A stretch of 64,000 nt of DNA, taken from assembly GCA_010909725.1 (NCBI GenBank), contig JAACMV010000024.1, forward strand, positions 1,488,001 to 1,552,000, written 5' to 3'. The DNA is from Picochlorum sp. 'celeri' (taxonomy: Eukaryota > Chlorophyta > Trebouxiophyceae). The notes under the pieces were generated by a model that was not told where the DNA came from, made no database searches, and saw only the letters and a list, made by a program, of their open reading frames with translations. Both the position numbers and the translations under genes were made by a program. Below are positions 18,971-28,575 of this stretch, piece by piece (the stretch's first letter is position 1; every line of letters starts with the position of its first letter).

Positions 18971-21900
18971 ATGTCTAATAAAGATGGTTCACAGGCGAGG
19001 ACATCATCTAGGCCCAGTTATTCTCAAAGACACTCGATGCTTCGGCATTTGGGAATTGAGTTTGACTTGCAACTTAGTAGTGAAGCAGGGGACAGGAAGC
19101 GTTCAAGGTTGTCGTTATCATCCGGATCCGGAGCAATGCAATCAAAGGAAGGTCCTCAATCGAATGGTACCCCTAAGCGGCAGACTATAGGGAGTGAAAT
19201 GCAGGAAGGTGAACCAAGTTTTGTGTCTGGCAGGAGGCAGAGTGATGATGCCTTGCAGGGCCTTCGAGTCGACGGCTTGATGGCCCATGCAGCTATACTA
19301 CACTCTCCGTCTGCCTCTCAGCAAAGGGTTGAAAGACCCATGGCTGAGGGCGGTGCGCAGGAGAATGGGAGTCTCCAGAACAGAAGTGGTCTTGCCAGGC
19401 ACACCCCTGCCATGAAATATTTCGACGGTTTTGATTCTCTAAAGGGTGCTACAACAGCATATGAACAGGTGAATCATTCAGGAGGGGGCTCTGGGAAGGT
19501 TGGAAGCCTTCGCCATCCAGCTGCCATCATGCCAGATGTTCGTAGTTTTTTTCTCCATCGTAGCAGGTTGTTGTTAGATGAGGATAATAGTCCCAGGAAT
19601 CCGAGAGATGATGTTCGATTATATGACCCATTTTCCTCGAATAGCTCTCCCTCTCTTGTTGGCAAGTCCCAGGGTAACGCAGGATTTGGGGATGTCAGTA
19701 GGTATAATAACACAGTGCTTTATAGGAGGGCTGTTGCACTAGGTAAGGCTTTCTGTTATCTTCTCGTTGATGAAGCCTTTGCGATTTACTCTTTTGTGAT
19801 ATTATTATGTAGGATCTGAATCTCTAGGAATGGAGAAGAAAGAAAATGAGAGCGCAGGCAGCGTGGAGCATACAGAGAATCTCACTCCTTTAAGGCAGCA
19901 TGTGTCACATTCTCTCACAATGTCACCGCATAGTTCTGCAAGTTTGCAGCCTCCTCTTTCTTTAAATTCATATCTGTCGGAACAATTATGCGATATTTTA
20001 CACAGGTATGATGTTCTTTTCCTCTCATGTTCTCCAGGTGCTTTGGCATGACATGTGATGCTGGTATTTCACTGATGTAGATCTGGGATCCCAGAAAATA
20101 TGTATGAATGGCAAGCAAAATGTTTAACTATCGATGAAGGCATATTGAGTAATCAGAGAAACCTGGTTGTTTCTGCTCCAACGTCTGGGGGAAAGACGTT
20201 GATAGCTGAAATACTCATGCTGAGGGCAGTTGCAAACGATCCATGCCGCCGCAAAGTTCTGTTTATACTGCCATACGTATCTCTCTGTGATGAAAAAGCT
20301 GCAAAGCTATCCAAATTATTATCTCCAATGGGAAGAGAGCTGAAAAGAGCGTACGGCAGCGAGTATTCCGAGTCACTGTTTAGTCCTGAGACGGGCATTA
20401 TCATTTGCACACCAGAAAATGCCAATTCCATGTACGTATAATTGGATGTGATGTTCCCCTTAGACTCGATTTTTCGATATCACGCATCGTAAACTTTGTA
20501 TTTCTGCAGCATCAATAGAATGTTGGATGCAAATATAGATCTAAGTGACGAGATCTGCTGTGTTGTTGTTGATGAACTCCATCTAGTTAGCAGTTCGGAT
20601 AGAGGTGCATTGTTGGAGATTGTCATTTCTAAATTGCGCTACCACTGTGGCGCCCATAAGGATTCAAAAAAGACACATAGTATTGGCAGCGGAAGCTTGT
20701 CTCCTCCAACATTGGAAAGGACTCTAGCAACATGGACACCCTCAATGATAGATCCTAGGAAGGTACAGTTGGTTGGTTTAACTGCCACATGTCCCAACAT
20801 ACAGGATATTGGCGCCTGGCTCGATGCTATCACATTCGTCAGTGAATTTAGACCCGTTCCACTAACAGAGTATCTGATAGAAGGAGAGGCATTAAAGAAG
20901 AAGAACCTGGATGGATCCTTGGCAACTGACAGATCGCTTCCTCCAGCTGAAGTGGGGGATGGAGACCATGTTGGCTTTCTCACCAAAGAAGCCGTGGATA
21001 TGGATCGATCTGTCCTTGTATTTTGTGCAACCAAACGCAGATGTCTTGAAGAGGCATCGAGACTGACAAAATATTTCAGTGCGCATAGCTCGAGATCTGA
21101 AGTGCAGCCTGAGATCAAATCATTCCGTTCTAATCTATCTTCAACCTTGCTGTCTCAACAATTCCAGTACAGCAAGCAATTAGCGTCCTTTGTCTTGTCA
21201 GGAATTGCCTTTCATCATAGTGATTTGTCCATGAAAGAGCGCAAACTGATCGAAGATGCTTTTAGAGGTGGCCACCTTAAAGTCTTATGTGCAACAGGCA
21301 CTCTTGGAACTGGGGTGAACCTTCCTATATTTCGAGTCATTTTCAAGGATGTCCATCATGGTGAGTTCAAGCACAAAAACTTTTTGCCACCAGCAAGCTA
21401 TCGGCAAATATCTGGAAGGGCAGGAAGAACCGGCATAGACACCCATGGAGAATCCATCTTGATTCACCGCAAAATGAATTGCAGCAAGCAATTGGGCAGA
21501 AGTCCGCCGCTTGAGTATTTGAAAAAGCTTTTGATTGCTGATCTGGATCAGGTACATTCAAGTATCTTGGAATCTGGGAATTCTCGCAGAATGGATCGGC
21601 TCATGCTTGAAATGGTGTCGACATCTGAATCAGTTTCAAAGGAGGATGTGAGATTGATCCTGAAGTCAACATTTATCGGCTCTCTGTCCGCCCACCAACG
21701 GGAGAAGCTGGATGAGCTATATAGCAGTGCAATAAAATCTTTAGATTATCTTGCCTCAGTAAATCAGGGTGATCCAGCGAAATCCAGGGGAAGAAAGGTC
21801 TCATCGGTCGACCGGCAGCCTATGATTTTGAAACAAATTGCTGCTGGCATGGATCAAATTGCTTATGGACCGTCTGACATGGGCAAGGCCGTGGTCGTGT

Positions 21901-24890
21901 CTGGAATGTCACCGGACGAAGCATTGAACTATTTGGAGGATTTGAAGATCGCTCTAAACGAAGGCCTGATTATGAGTTCTGATTTGCATGCCTGCTTCCT
22001 GTGTGTACCAATCAACTTTACAGGCAATTACCACTTGGGAAGGGACGAATATGGCATCTTATACTCCAAAGTCACGAATCTGGAAAGTTCAGAAAACCAA
22101 GTCATAGCGCGAGTGAAAGTGAGTATCCCATTCATCAGGGAAATGGGAGTAGGCCAGGGGTATAATAGCACCATTATGTCAAAGCGCTCTGATCTCCAGC
22201 ATCAGAACAGACTGTGCACAAGATTGTACATTGCATTCTTCTTGCAAGAATTGATCCAGGAAACCCCGCTTTTAGATTGCATGAATCGTTATCTCATCAA
22301 ATCAGGAAGGATTGTGGAGGAGATTAGAGATGATGTGAGCAGGTTTGCGGCTAAAGGCAGTGCCCTCTGTGAGAGGCTCGAATGGCATTTGCTGGCTGGA
22401 ACGCTCAAAACCTTTGGGTCGCGAGTTTGGTTCGGAGCACGACAAGAAATCATTTCGCTTGCATCTATCTGTAGGATTAATCCAAAGGACGCTCGGATCC
22501 TCTACGAAGGGGGCCTTCAGAGACCGCAAGATATCGTGTCCCATTCAGCAGCTGATATTCATGCCATCCTGCTCACAAGTGCACAGCAATCCAACGTTCT
22601 CTTAGGTGATAGCAGTGCATACCAAAAGTATCAGGTACTGGCAGCTCATATTTTGGAATCGTGCAAGATTTATCTGACAGAAGGGTCCGGAGAATTTTTA
22701 TCGCGTGGCTTGACAAATAATCGCAGCAGTCCCTCAAAATTCTCCCCTGTGAAGCCTCAAAAGCAGCAGCAACAACAGACCTCACCTGCAAGCATCCCTG
22801 AGCAAAATGAAAAGAAAGATGAGACACCTGAGAGCGCTTCTGTTCTGAAAAAATATTCTAAAATCTTCGAGGTTATCAAATCAGGAGCACATGTAGGTAT
22901 CTACCTCAGTGTAGAAAATGAGAAGAACAATTCTATTGACCAGCAACAGAATGCACGAATGCCTGCAGCCCCATCAAAACGGCGAAAGAAAGCTCCAACT
23001 GGAGAGGACAACAATCCAACACATGAATCAACAGTGCGAGGGATCGCTGTGTCTTGGGAAGGTGGGTATGATTACATCAGGTTTCATGGTAAGGATGAGC
23101 TTACTCGAGACGCAATAGCACAGCACCTATGCTTGTCTTTGGCAATGCGAGGTGAATTCCACAGGGATGCATTGATTGCTTCTTTCAAGTGGAAAGATAT
23201 AACGTTGAAGCTGGATCAATTTCTATCAAAGTATATGAATGCTAGCGTTAAGCTGGCCCTGTCGAGAGTGGTTGATGTCAGGCTTGGTGCATGGATGCTT
23301 GATCCAGATGCTGCTGTCGTAGCTGACGGGTTGAGCCATTTCTCACGGTACGCTAAGACGTCAAAGAGGGCCAAAATCTCGTTAGGAGTGTCCACAAGTC
23401 TCACTATTGCGTATCAGCATTGTCGGGATGTACACAAATACGTCTGCTCCGAGCAAATGAAGGAGAAGTACTCTCAAATGGGTCCAGACCTTCAATTTGA
23501 AACAGACAGTAGTACCTATGGTGTGATTTCAGAAATATCAAACATGAGCCTCGCTATCCTCGTGAAAATCCTGCCTCCTTTATTATCATCTAAATTGTTA
23601 GATCCTCTCCTGCTCATGGACATGCCAATCTGCCGAATCCTAGGAGCCATGGAGGAGAGGGGTATCGGTGTGGATGTGGAAATGCTGAACTCTCAGTATG
23701 GCACCTTGGTCAAATGGAAAGGGCTAGTTTCCACGGCAGCTGCAGAAATGTATGGCAAGAGATTCAATCTTAATTCGCCTGCTGATGTCCAACGAGTGCT
23801 GTTCACTGAGTTGCGCCTGAAGCCCCCTGGAAGTGCATACAGGAAGAGAAAGGATGGAAAGTCGACTCTGTCCGTTGACAAGAGAGTCCTGAACGATTTA
23901 AAAGACAGTCATCGTATAATACCTCTCATATTGCAGTACAGAAAGCTAGTGGATACCATGGAATACATAACACCTCTACTTTCCTTTGCCACATCTTCTG
24001 GAGGGAGCACACTTGCCATTCATGCAAAATTTTTGCAAACTAGTGCAGGAACTGGCCGGCTTGCCATGGAAGAGCCTTCCCTCCAATGCTTACCAAAACC
24101 ATTTACATTTGACTTCGAAGATATTCATGCAGAGGTGAATCTCAGAAACGCCATTGTGCCCAAATTCGCAAACAGAGTAATGATCAGTGCTGATTTCCGT
24201 CACATTGAACTTCGGGTGATGGCCCACCTGTCCAAAGACAAGTCAATGATTGACTTGTTTCAAAAGAAAGAGTCAGATCCTTTCAAGCTTTTGGCCTGTA
24301 AATGGCTCAAGGTGGAGGATGAGGACAGTGTCACAGACTCACAGCGCCAGCAAGTGAAACAACTGACATATGGTCTCTTATACGGAATGGGGGAGAAACG
24401 ATTGGGCGAGAACCTGGAAGTTTCTGCTGCAAAAGCTAAGAGTTTAAAACAAGAATTCTTAGAGAGCTTCCCTGACCTTGGTGCATGGATTGAACAAATC
24501 GTCCATGACTGCAGAGAAACTGGGCGAATTGTCACCCTCCTTGGTCGGTACAGGTGGATGGAAAATATTAATTCCCAGGACCCATCAAAACGTGCTGCAG
24601 ATGAGAGAGCAGCAGTCAACAGCGTCTGTCAGGGTTCAGCAGCTGATATCGCAAAGATGGCCATGGTGAAGATCGAAGAAAACTTGAATGCAAAGTACAA
24701 TGGAAATCCACCATGCGCATCTGTTTTACAAATCCACGACGAACTTCTCTTTGAAGTCGACCAGGATGCATTGCATGATGTCGTCGATACCATCAAAGTT
24801 TCCATGGAAGGGGCATGCAAGCTATTGGTGCCCCTGCCCGTCAAGTTCAAAATGGGCAGATCATGGGGTGAAGCATTACAAGAAATATAG
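18971..24890 (+). CDS. POLQ: DNA polymerase theta (helicase-polymerase fusion)
   Basis: join(18971..19742, 19813..20005, 20081..20431, 20510..24890), 1898 residues; introns of 70, 75 and 78 nt with donors GTAAGG, GTATGA and GTACGT. The first 320 residues are Ser-rich and unstructured. The HELQ-like helicase starts near 330: SAPTSGGKTLIAE (Walker A, about 352-364), VVDELHLV, VGLTATCPN, GIAFHHSDLSMKERK, TGTLGTGVNLP and QISGRAGRTG. A degenerate exonuclease-like region follows. The family A polymerase has motif A SADFRHIELRVMAHLS, motif B RQQVKQLTYGLLYGMG and motif C QIHDELLFEV (about 1847). Polymerase theta performs microhomology-mediated end joining of broken DNA. Plants call it TEBICHI. Confidence 0.95.
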
Positions 24891-24906
24891 CAGATTAGAT
24901 TCATAT

Positions 24907-26574
24907 TCACTCGCTTTCTTTTTTCATATACGTTTCTAGTAAATATTTTCCAGCCGGATGTGTTATCAGATGGTTCACCAGCCTATACTTGATGTTGAAA
25001 GGTGCAATGGCAAACGTCAGAAGGGCAAACACCAATAAATCAACAGATGACAACTTGCTCGCCAGAAACCCCTCCCATTGATTCTTTGGCAACGCAAAAA
25101 ATGTTGTGAAAAAGTCAGATGTGTTCAACAGATCCAACTGGCACAAGAGTTCCATCCCAAATATATGGAATGATGCCTGTCTCCTATTCTCAAGTGACCA
25201 CAAGGCATCCCACACCCGCTTGGAGGCATCGAGACAAGTCGTTTCTTCCGTTATTGCATCCTTAATCGCCTCTGCCATTTTTGGAGAGTGACCAAGTGTC
25301 CTGACAATAGAATACCCCGTCGCTGGGTGTACAAGATTTGCAGCTGCACCAAAGGCTGTGATTCTCTGGGACCCAGAAGGCAGGGGTCCACCAGTAGGAA
25401 TATAACTCCACTCTTCCTCATACACCTTGTGAATTTTGATTCCCAGAGCCTCACAGCGTCTATACAAACGCCTCTTAAGCACTGAAAACGGCAGAGCAGG
25501 CTTTGTCACCAGACACGTCTCTTCCAAGAAGACCCGTGTCTTGGACTCTGGCATAGCATACAAAAACGATGGGGCTTCTTTTTCAGTATCCCACAAGCCC
25601 CGACCACCATTTGGATGCTCCCCATCCACCTGTCTTGTAGCCGTTCCTGGATACAGCCCCGTATGATGTCTCCTAAAATCCATAAACAACATCTTCTCTG
25701 GATCAAACGCATCCTCATACCCAGACACCTCAGCCTCTATTCCATACGCAGTCTGCGCAGCCGTATCTGGAGCCTCCGATTCATATTCCAAAAACCTTCC
25801 AGCAGCCCCTCCAGACGCCAACGTCACCATCTTTGCAGAAAAGGTTGCTCCGTCCTTGAGAACAACAGTGCTCTTTGAATCATCACTGCTATCAATTGAC
25901 ATCACAGTTCCGGGATAAAAACTCACCCCATGTTCCTTGCATCTCGACAGCAACTCATCCCTCAATTTTTTCCTATTCACTCGACCATACGCTCGCGCAA
26001 CTGTCGTCTCTGTCCCCTCCCTAAAATAACACATGGATGTATCCCACACTCTATCCAGCGTGTGTTCCAATCCCAACTCTACAAACTCATCTTCCCATAC
26101 ACCATAATTATTCACAAAAGGCACATCATGTCCCACAAGTATCACATGACACCCTCGAGCCCCCAATTCAGATGCCAGTGACAGACCAGCCGGCCCACAA
26201 CCCACCACCACCACATCCACAACCTGATCTGGCATCTGCTCTGCCTCGTCCAACACAGAAGCAATCCTCGCCTGCTCGTCATCACTTTTACTCGCCTGTC
26301 GAACCACAAGAGGAGATTCATGAGACCCCTCCCGCATATGCTGATTCAAATCCTCCACCCTGTCCTCCACCTTGTCCAGTCCTGAAGACGATGTGGTCAT
26401 CATCCCATGGCATACCCATCGTCCATCCATCTCTCGTCTCCTACCATCCAAAAGTAGTCTTCTTCTCTGCACTAAAGATGATATCCAATCCCCACCACCA
26501 CAGATCCTCGTCGATTCGACCTGTGCTGCTTGCTGTGGCAGTGTCGACCTATTCATGGATGAAATCAACCACAT
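24907..26574 (-). CDS. LCYE: lycopene epsilon-cyclase
   Basis: 555 residues, intronless, ATG 26574. About 115 N-terminal residues are basic and acidic mixed, compatible with a plastid transit peptide. The FAD-binding motif VVVVGCGPAGLSLASELG lies near 119-136, followed by NNYGVWEDEF, where the Glu is characteristic of epsilon over beta cyclases. Further hallmarks are RAYGRVNRKKLRDELL, PSFLYAMPESKTRVFLEETCL, YEEEWSYIPTGGPLP, HPATGYSIVRTL, and a hydrophobic C-terminus QWEGFLASKLSSVDLLVFALLTF. It forms the epsilon ring of alpha-carotene and lutein, at plastid membranes. A TTACA word (TGTAA in sense) lies at 24876-24880, inside the last codons of POLQ, so the two transcripts overlap. Confidence 0.94.
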   Translation of the reverse strand: MWLISSMNRSTLPQQAAQVESTRICGGGDWISSLVQRRRLLLDGRRREMDGRWVCHGMMTTSSSGLDKVEDRVEDLNQHMREGSHESPLVVRQASKSDDEQARIASVLDEAEQMPDQVVDVVVVGCGPAGLSLASELGARGCHVILVGHDVPFVNNYGVWEDEFVELGLEHTLDRVWDTSMCYFREGTETTVARAYGRVNRKKLRDELLSRCKEHGVSFYPGTVMSIDSSDDSKSTVVLKDGATFSAKMVTLASGGAAGRFLEYESEAPDTAAQTAYGIEAEVSGYEDAFDPEKMLFMDFRRHHTGLYPGTATRQVDGEHPNGGRGLWDTEKEAPSFLYAMPESKTRVFLEETCLVTKPALPFSVLKRRLYRRCEALGIKIHKVYEEEWSYIPTGGPLPSGSQRITAFGAAANLVHPATGYSIVRTLGHSPKMAEAIKDAITEETTCLDASKRVWDALWSLENRRQASFHIFGMELLCQLDLLNTSDFFTTFFALPKNQWEGFLASKLSSVDLLVFALLTFAIAPFNIKYRLVNHLITHPAGKYLLETYMKKESE

Positions 26575-26601
26575 TGTGACTATATATGTCTAATCATAAA
26601 T

Positions 26602-26967
26602 CTAATGGCCCATATCAGGGTTGGAGATGCAGCAAAATGCTATTCCTTGGATTGGTTCCTTATCCGTATCAATGAACCTTCCGTCGACGGACCTGACGTC
26701 AGTCAGTAGCATATGACCCATCAATACCACTGTTTGACCGAAGATGGGCGGGAAGTCCACAGGGACGCATGCTGTGATTCTCTGTGATCTCTTTCTGCGC
26801 TGCATTTGGGACAGTATTTGTTTACGAGTAGTGTATTCATGTTTGATAAGGGTTTCCAGGAGGACCAGTTGTGCGAGTATTTGTGACGAACGTTTGCCAT
26901 GCATGGCATGTCCATGTGATGATGTCCATCTCTCCACGATTGTGTATACTACTACTACTGACCTCAT
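26602..26967 (-). CDS. hypothetical small protein, divergent from TRM10
   Basis: A 121-codon frame with ATG at 26967, only 16 bp from the TRM10 ATG on the other strand; a later ATG at 26904 would give 100 residues (MHGKRSSQILAQLVLLETL). The middle is helical and basic (IKHEYTTRKQILSQMQRRKRS); the second half alternates like beta strands (FPPIFGQTVVLMGHMLLTDV), which could suggest a small OB-type fold. I recognise no family. It fills the whole space between LCYE and TRM10 and shares the orientation of LCYE, so it could also be part of the LCYE 5' region. Confidence 0.42.
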   Translation of the reverse strand: MRSVVVVYTIVERWTSSHGHAMHGKRSSQILAQLVLLETLIKHEYTTRKQILSQMQRRKRSQRITACVPVDFPPIFGQTVVLMGHMLLTDVRSVDGRFIDTDKEPIQGIAFCCISNPDMGH

Positions 26968-26983
26968 CTAACAGATAACAGAG

Positions 26984-27892
26984 ATGGAAGAAACTAGTAA
27001 AGATGACCAAAAGCAGCAGCAACAGGAGGAGGAGGAGCTTGGAGGAACACAAGAGCAACAGCAGCAAGAGCAACAAGAGCCCACTATGACAAAGAAACAG
27101 ATGAAGCGATTGAAAAAGGCCCAGTATCTGGCGGAGAAGAAAAAGATGAAGAAGGAGATGAAGAAGCAAGAGCGCAAGGCCAAGAGGGCTGCCCATATAG
27201 AAGACGTGAGGGCTCGCAAAGGTCCTCTCACACCAGAGGAATTGGACAAGGTGCGACAGGCAGCGATGGACAAGGTGAATGCGAGGAGGGCTCGGCGAGA
27301 GGCTTTGCGTGAGAATGTAAAGAAATCATTGGTGGATGGTCAGAGGATTGTGATTGATCTGGATTTTGAGTCCTACATGCACGACGGGGAGATCAAGAGC
27401 ATCATCCAACAGATTGCCTTCTCCTACGGGATGAATAAAAACGCGGCGCATCCATGTCATTTGATCTTGAGCAGCGTCGCTGGTGCCATACGACAGGCGT
27501 TTGATCGCCAATTCAAAGATAATGGAGCATGGTATGTGACCCAGACAGACACGTCCTACCTGGACTATTTTTCCGAGGAAAAAGACAAGCTCGTGTACCT
27601 GACGGCCGAGTCTGAGAATGAAATTAGAGAGTTGGATAAGGATCGCATCTATGTCGTGGGCGGCATTGTGGATAAGAATAGGCACAAGGGGCTGTGCTAC
27701 AAGAGAGCTGTGGAGCATGGGATTGAAACAGCACGCCTCCCAATAGGCGAGTACATCAAACTACGGCGTTCGAATGTCATGTGTACAAACCACGTCGTTG
27801 AAATGCTGGTTCGATGGCAGGATACAAAAGACTGGCAGCAGGCTTTTGAAAGCGTTGTCCCAGAGAGAAAAAGGGAAACTGCATCATCATGA
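26984..27892 (+). CDS. TRM10: tRNA (guanine-9-N1)-methyltransferase, Trm10 family
   Basis: 302 residues, intronless. The N-terminus is a Gln/Glu-rich segment then a highly basic coiled coil (KKQMKRLKKAQYLAEKKKMKKEMKKQERKAKR, about 38-70), as in cytosolic Trm10/TRMT10A. The SPOUT catalytic domain follows (about 115-285): IVIDLDFESYMHDGEIKSIIQQIAFSYGMN, VYLTAESENEIRELDKDRIYVVGGIVDKNRHKGLC with the family GGIVDRNRHK motif, and HGIETARLPIGEYIKL. It methylates N1 of G9 in several tRNAs using S-adenosylmethionine. A TGTAA motif lies at 27928-27932. Confidence 0.94.
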   Translation: MEETSKDDQKQQQQEEEELGGTQEQQQQEQQEPTMTKKQMKRLKKAQYLAEKKKMKKEMKKQERKAKRAAHIEDVRARKGPLTPEELDKVRQAAMDKVNARRARREALRENVKKSLVDGQRIVIDLDFESYMHDGEIKSIIQQIAFSYGMNKNAAHPCHLILSSVAGAIRQAFDRQFKDNGAWYVTQTDTSYLDYFSEEKDKLVYLTAESENEIRELDKDRIYVVGGIVDKNRHKGLCYKRAVEHGIETARLPIGEYIKLRRSNVMCTNHVVEMLVRWQDTKDWQQAFESVVPERKRETASS

Positions 27893-27927
27893 TGGTATCA
27901 TGTTATTTATACGCACTGGCAGTGATA

Positions 27928-27932
27928 TGTAA
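27928..27932 (+). terminator. TGTAA polyadenylation motif after TRM10
   Basis: TGTAA 36 nt after the TRM10 stop, in a run rich in A. Confidence 0.45.
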
Positions 27933-28075
27933 CAACAACGCAAGCACATATCAATCACTCTTGCACTATCGGCATGTCTCAGGCAGTACGAATACATGGT
28001 GCAGTCATCTACTCCAAACTTCACAATGGAGCTCAGGTTCTGCCATATCATGGTGTACATCATCGACACGCCATA

Positions 28076-28542
28076 TCACGATTTATTGCCATATAGAATG
28101 CAATCATTGTCTTTCTCGACGTACCAATCGCTGTGTAGAAGACTTCGCCGCATGCATGCGCTTGGCCATTGTTTTTTTTCTCTTATTTCTCACCTTTGAG
28201 ATGGGCGATCCATGGGTGGAAAATATTCATATGTGTAGTTGGAAGTGAACAACAAATAGTCACAAATACCTGTGGCGCCAGGGAGTGTGTGCACCATATA
28301 TATATGGACATGGGTCCATCCACCCTTGATGTCCAAAGTAATTCGGGGAAATTCAAATTCGTTGACAAACAGTTGGTTCTATTCCTCGAATTCTTCACCC
28401 GTGGTACACATACAATTGATATTTTACAAATATATATTGCAACCATGGGTATAACGGGGGCCATGGCGGGGTTGCACGGTGTCTCGAAGAAAGGTGCGGT
28501 ATGAACCGTTGAGATGTGTGATCTATCTATCGAATTTGGCAT
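28076..28542 (-). CDS. probable hidden three-exon gene, unknown function
   Basis: Best model: complement of join(28076..28130, 28194..28378, 28414..28542). The core exon (28194-28378) reads NQLFVNEFEFPRITLDIKGG then WTHVHIYMVHTLPGATGIC and YLLFTSNYTYEYFPPMDRPS, with no Ser/Arg runs and varied hydrophobic residues, which is unlike antisense. A 63-nt intron (GTGAGA...CTACACAG) of the size normal here leads to a short last exon DWYVEKDNDCILYGNKS and a stop. Exon 1 (MPNSIDRSHISTV) holds a hydrophobic stretch APVIPMVAIYICKI. The first intron is 35 nt with donor GTATGT, or 65 nt with donor GTTGCA; the latter fits the local intron size better. No family recognised; it starts 33 bp from the divergent USP start. 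Confidence 0.45.
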
Positions 28543-28575
28543 TGACGGAGTCTGAATGCAGATCGAGGAAAGCAA

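Noticed and set aside
22735..22800. CAG/CAA-rich stretch in polymerase theta as a transposon scar
   Set aside because: It is only a short Gln run in a linker between the helicase and polymerase parts, with no inverted repeats or target duplication.
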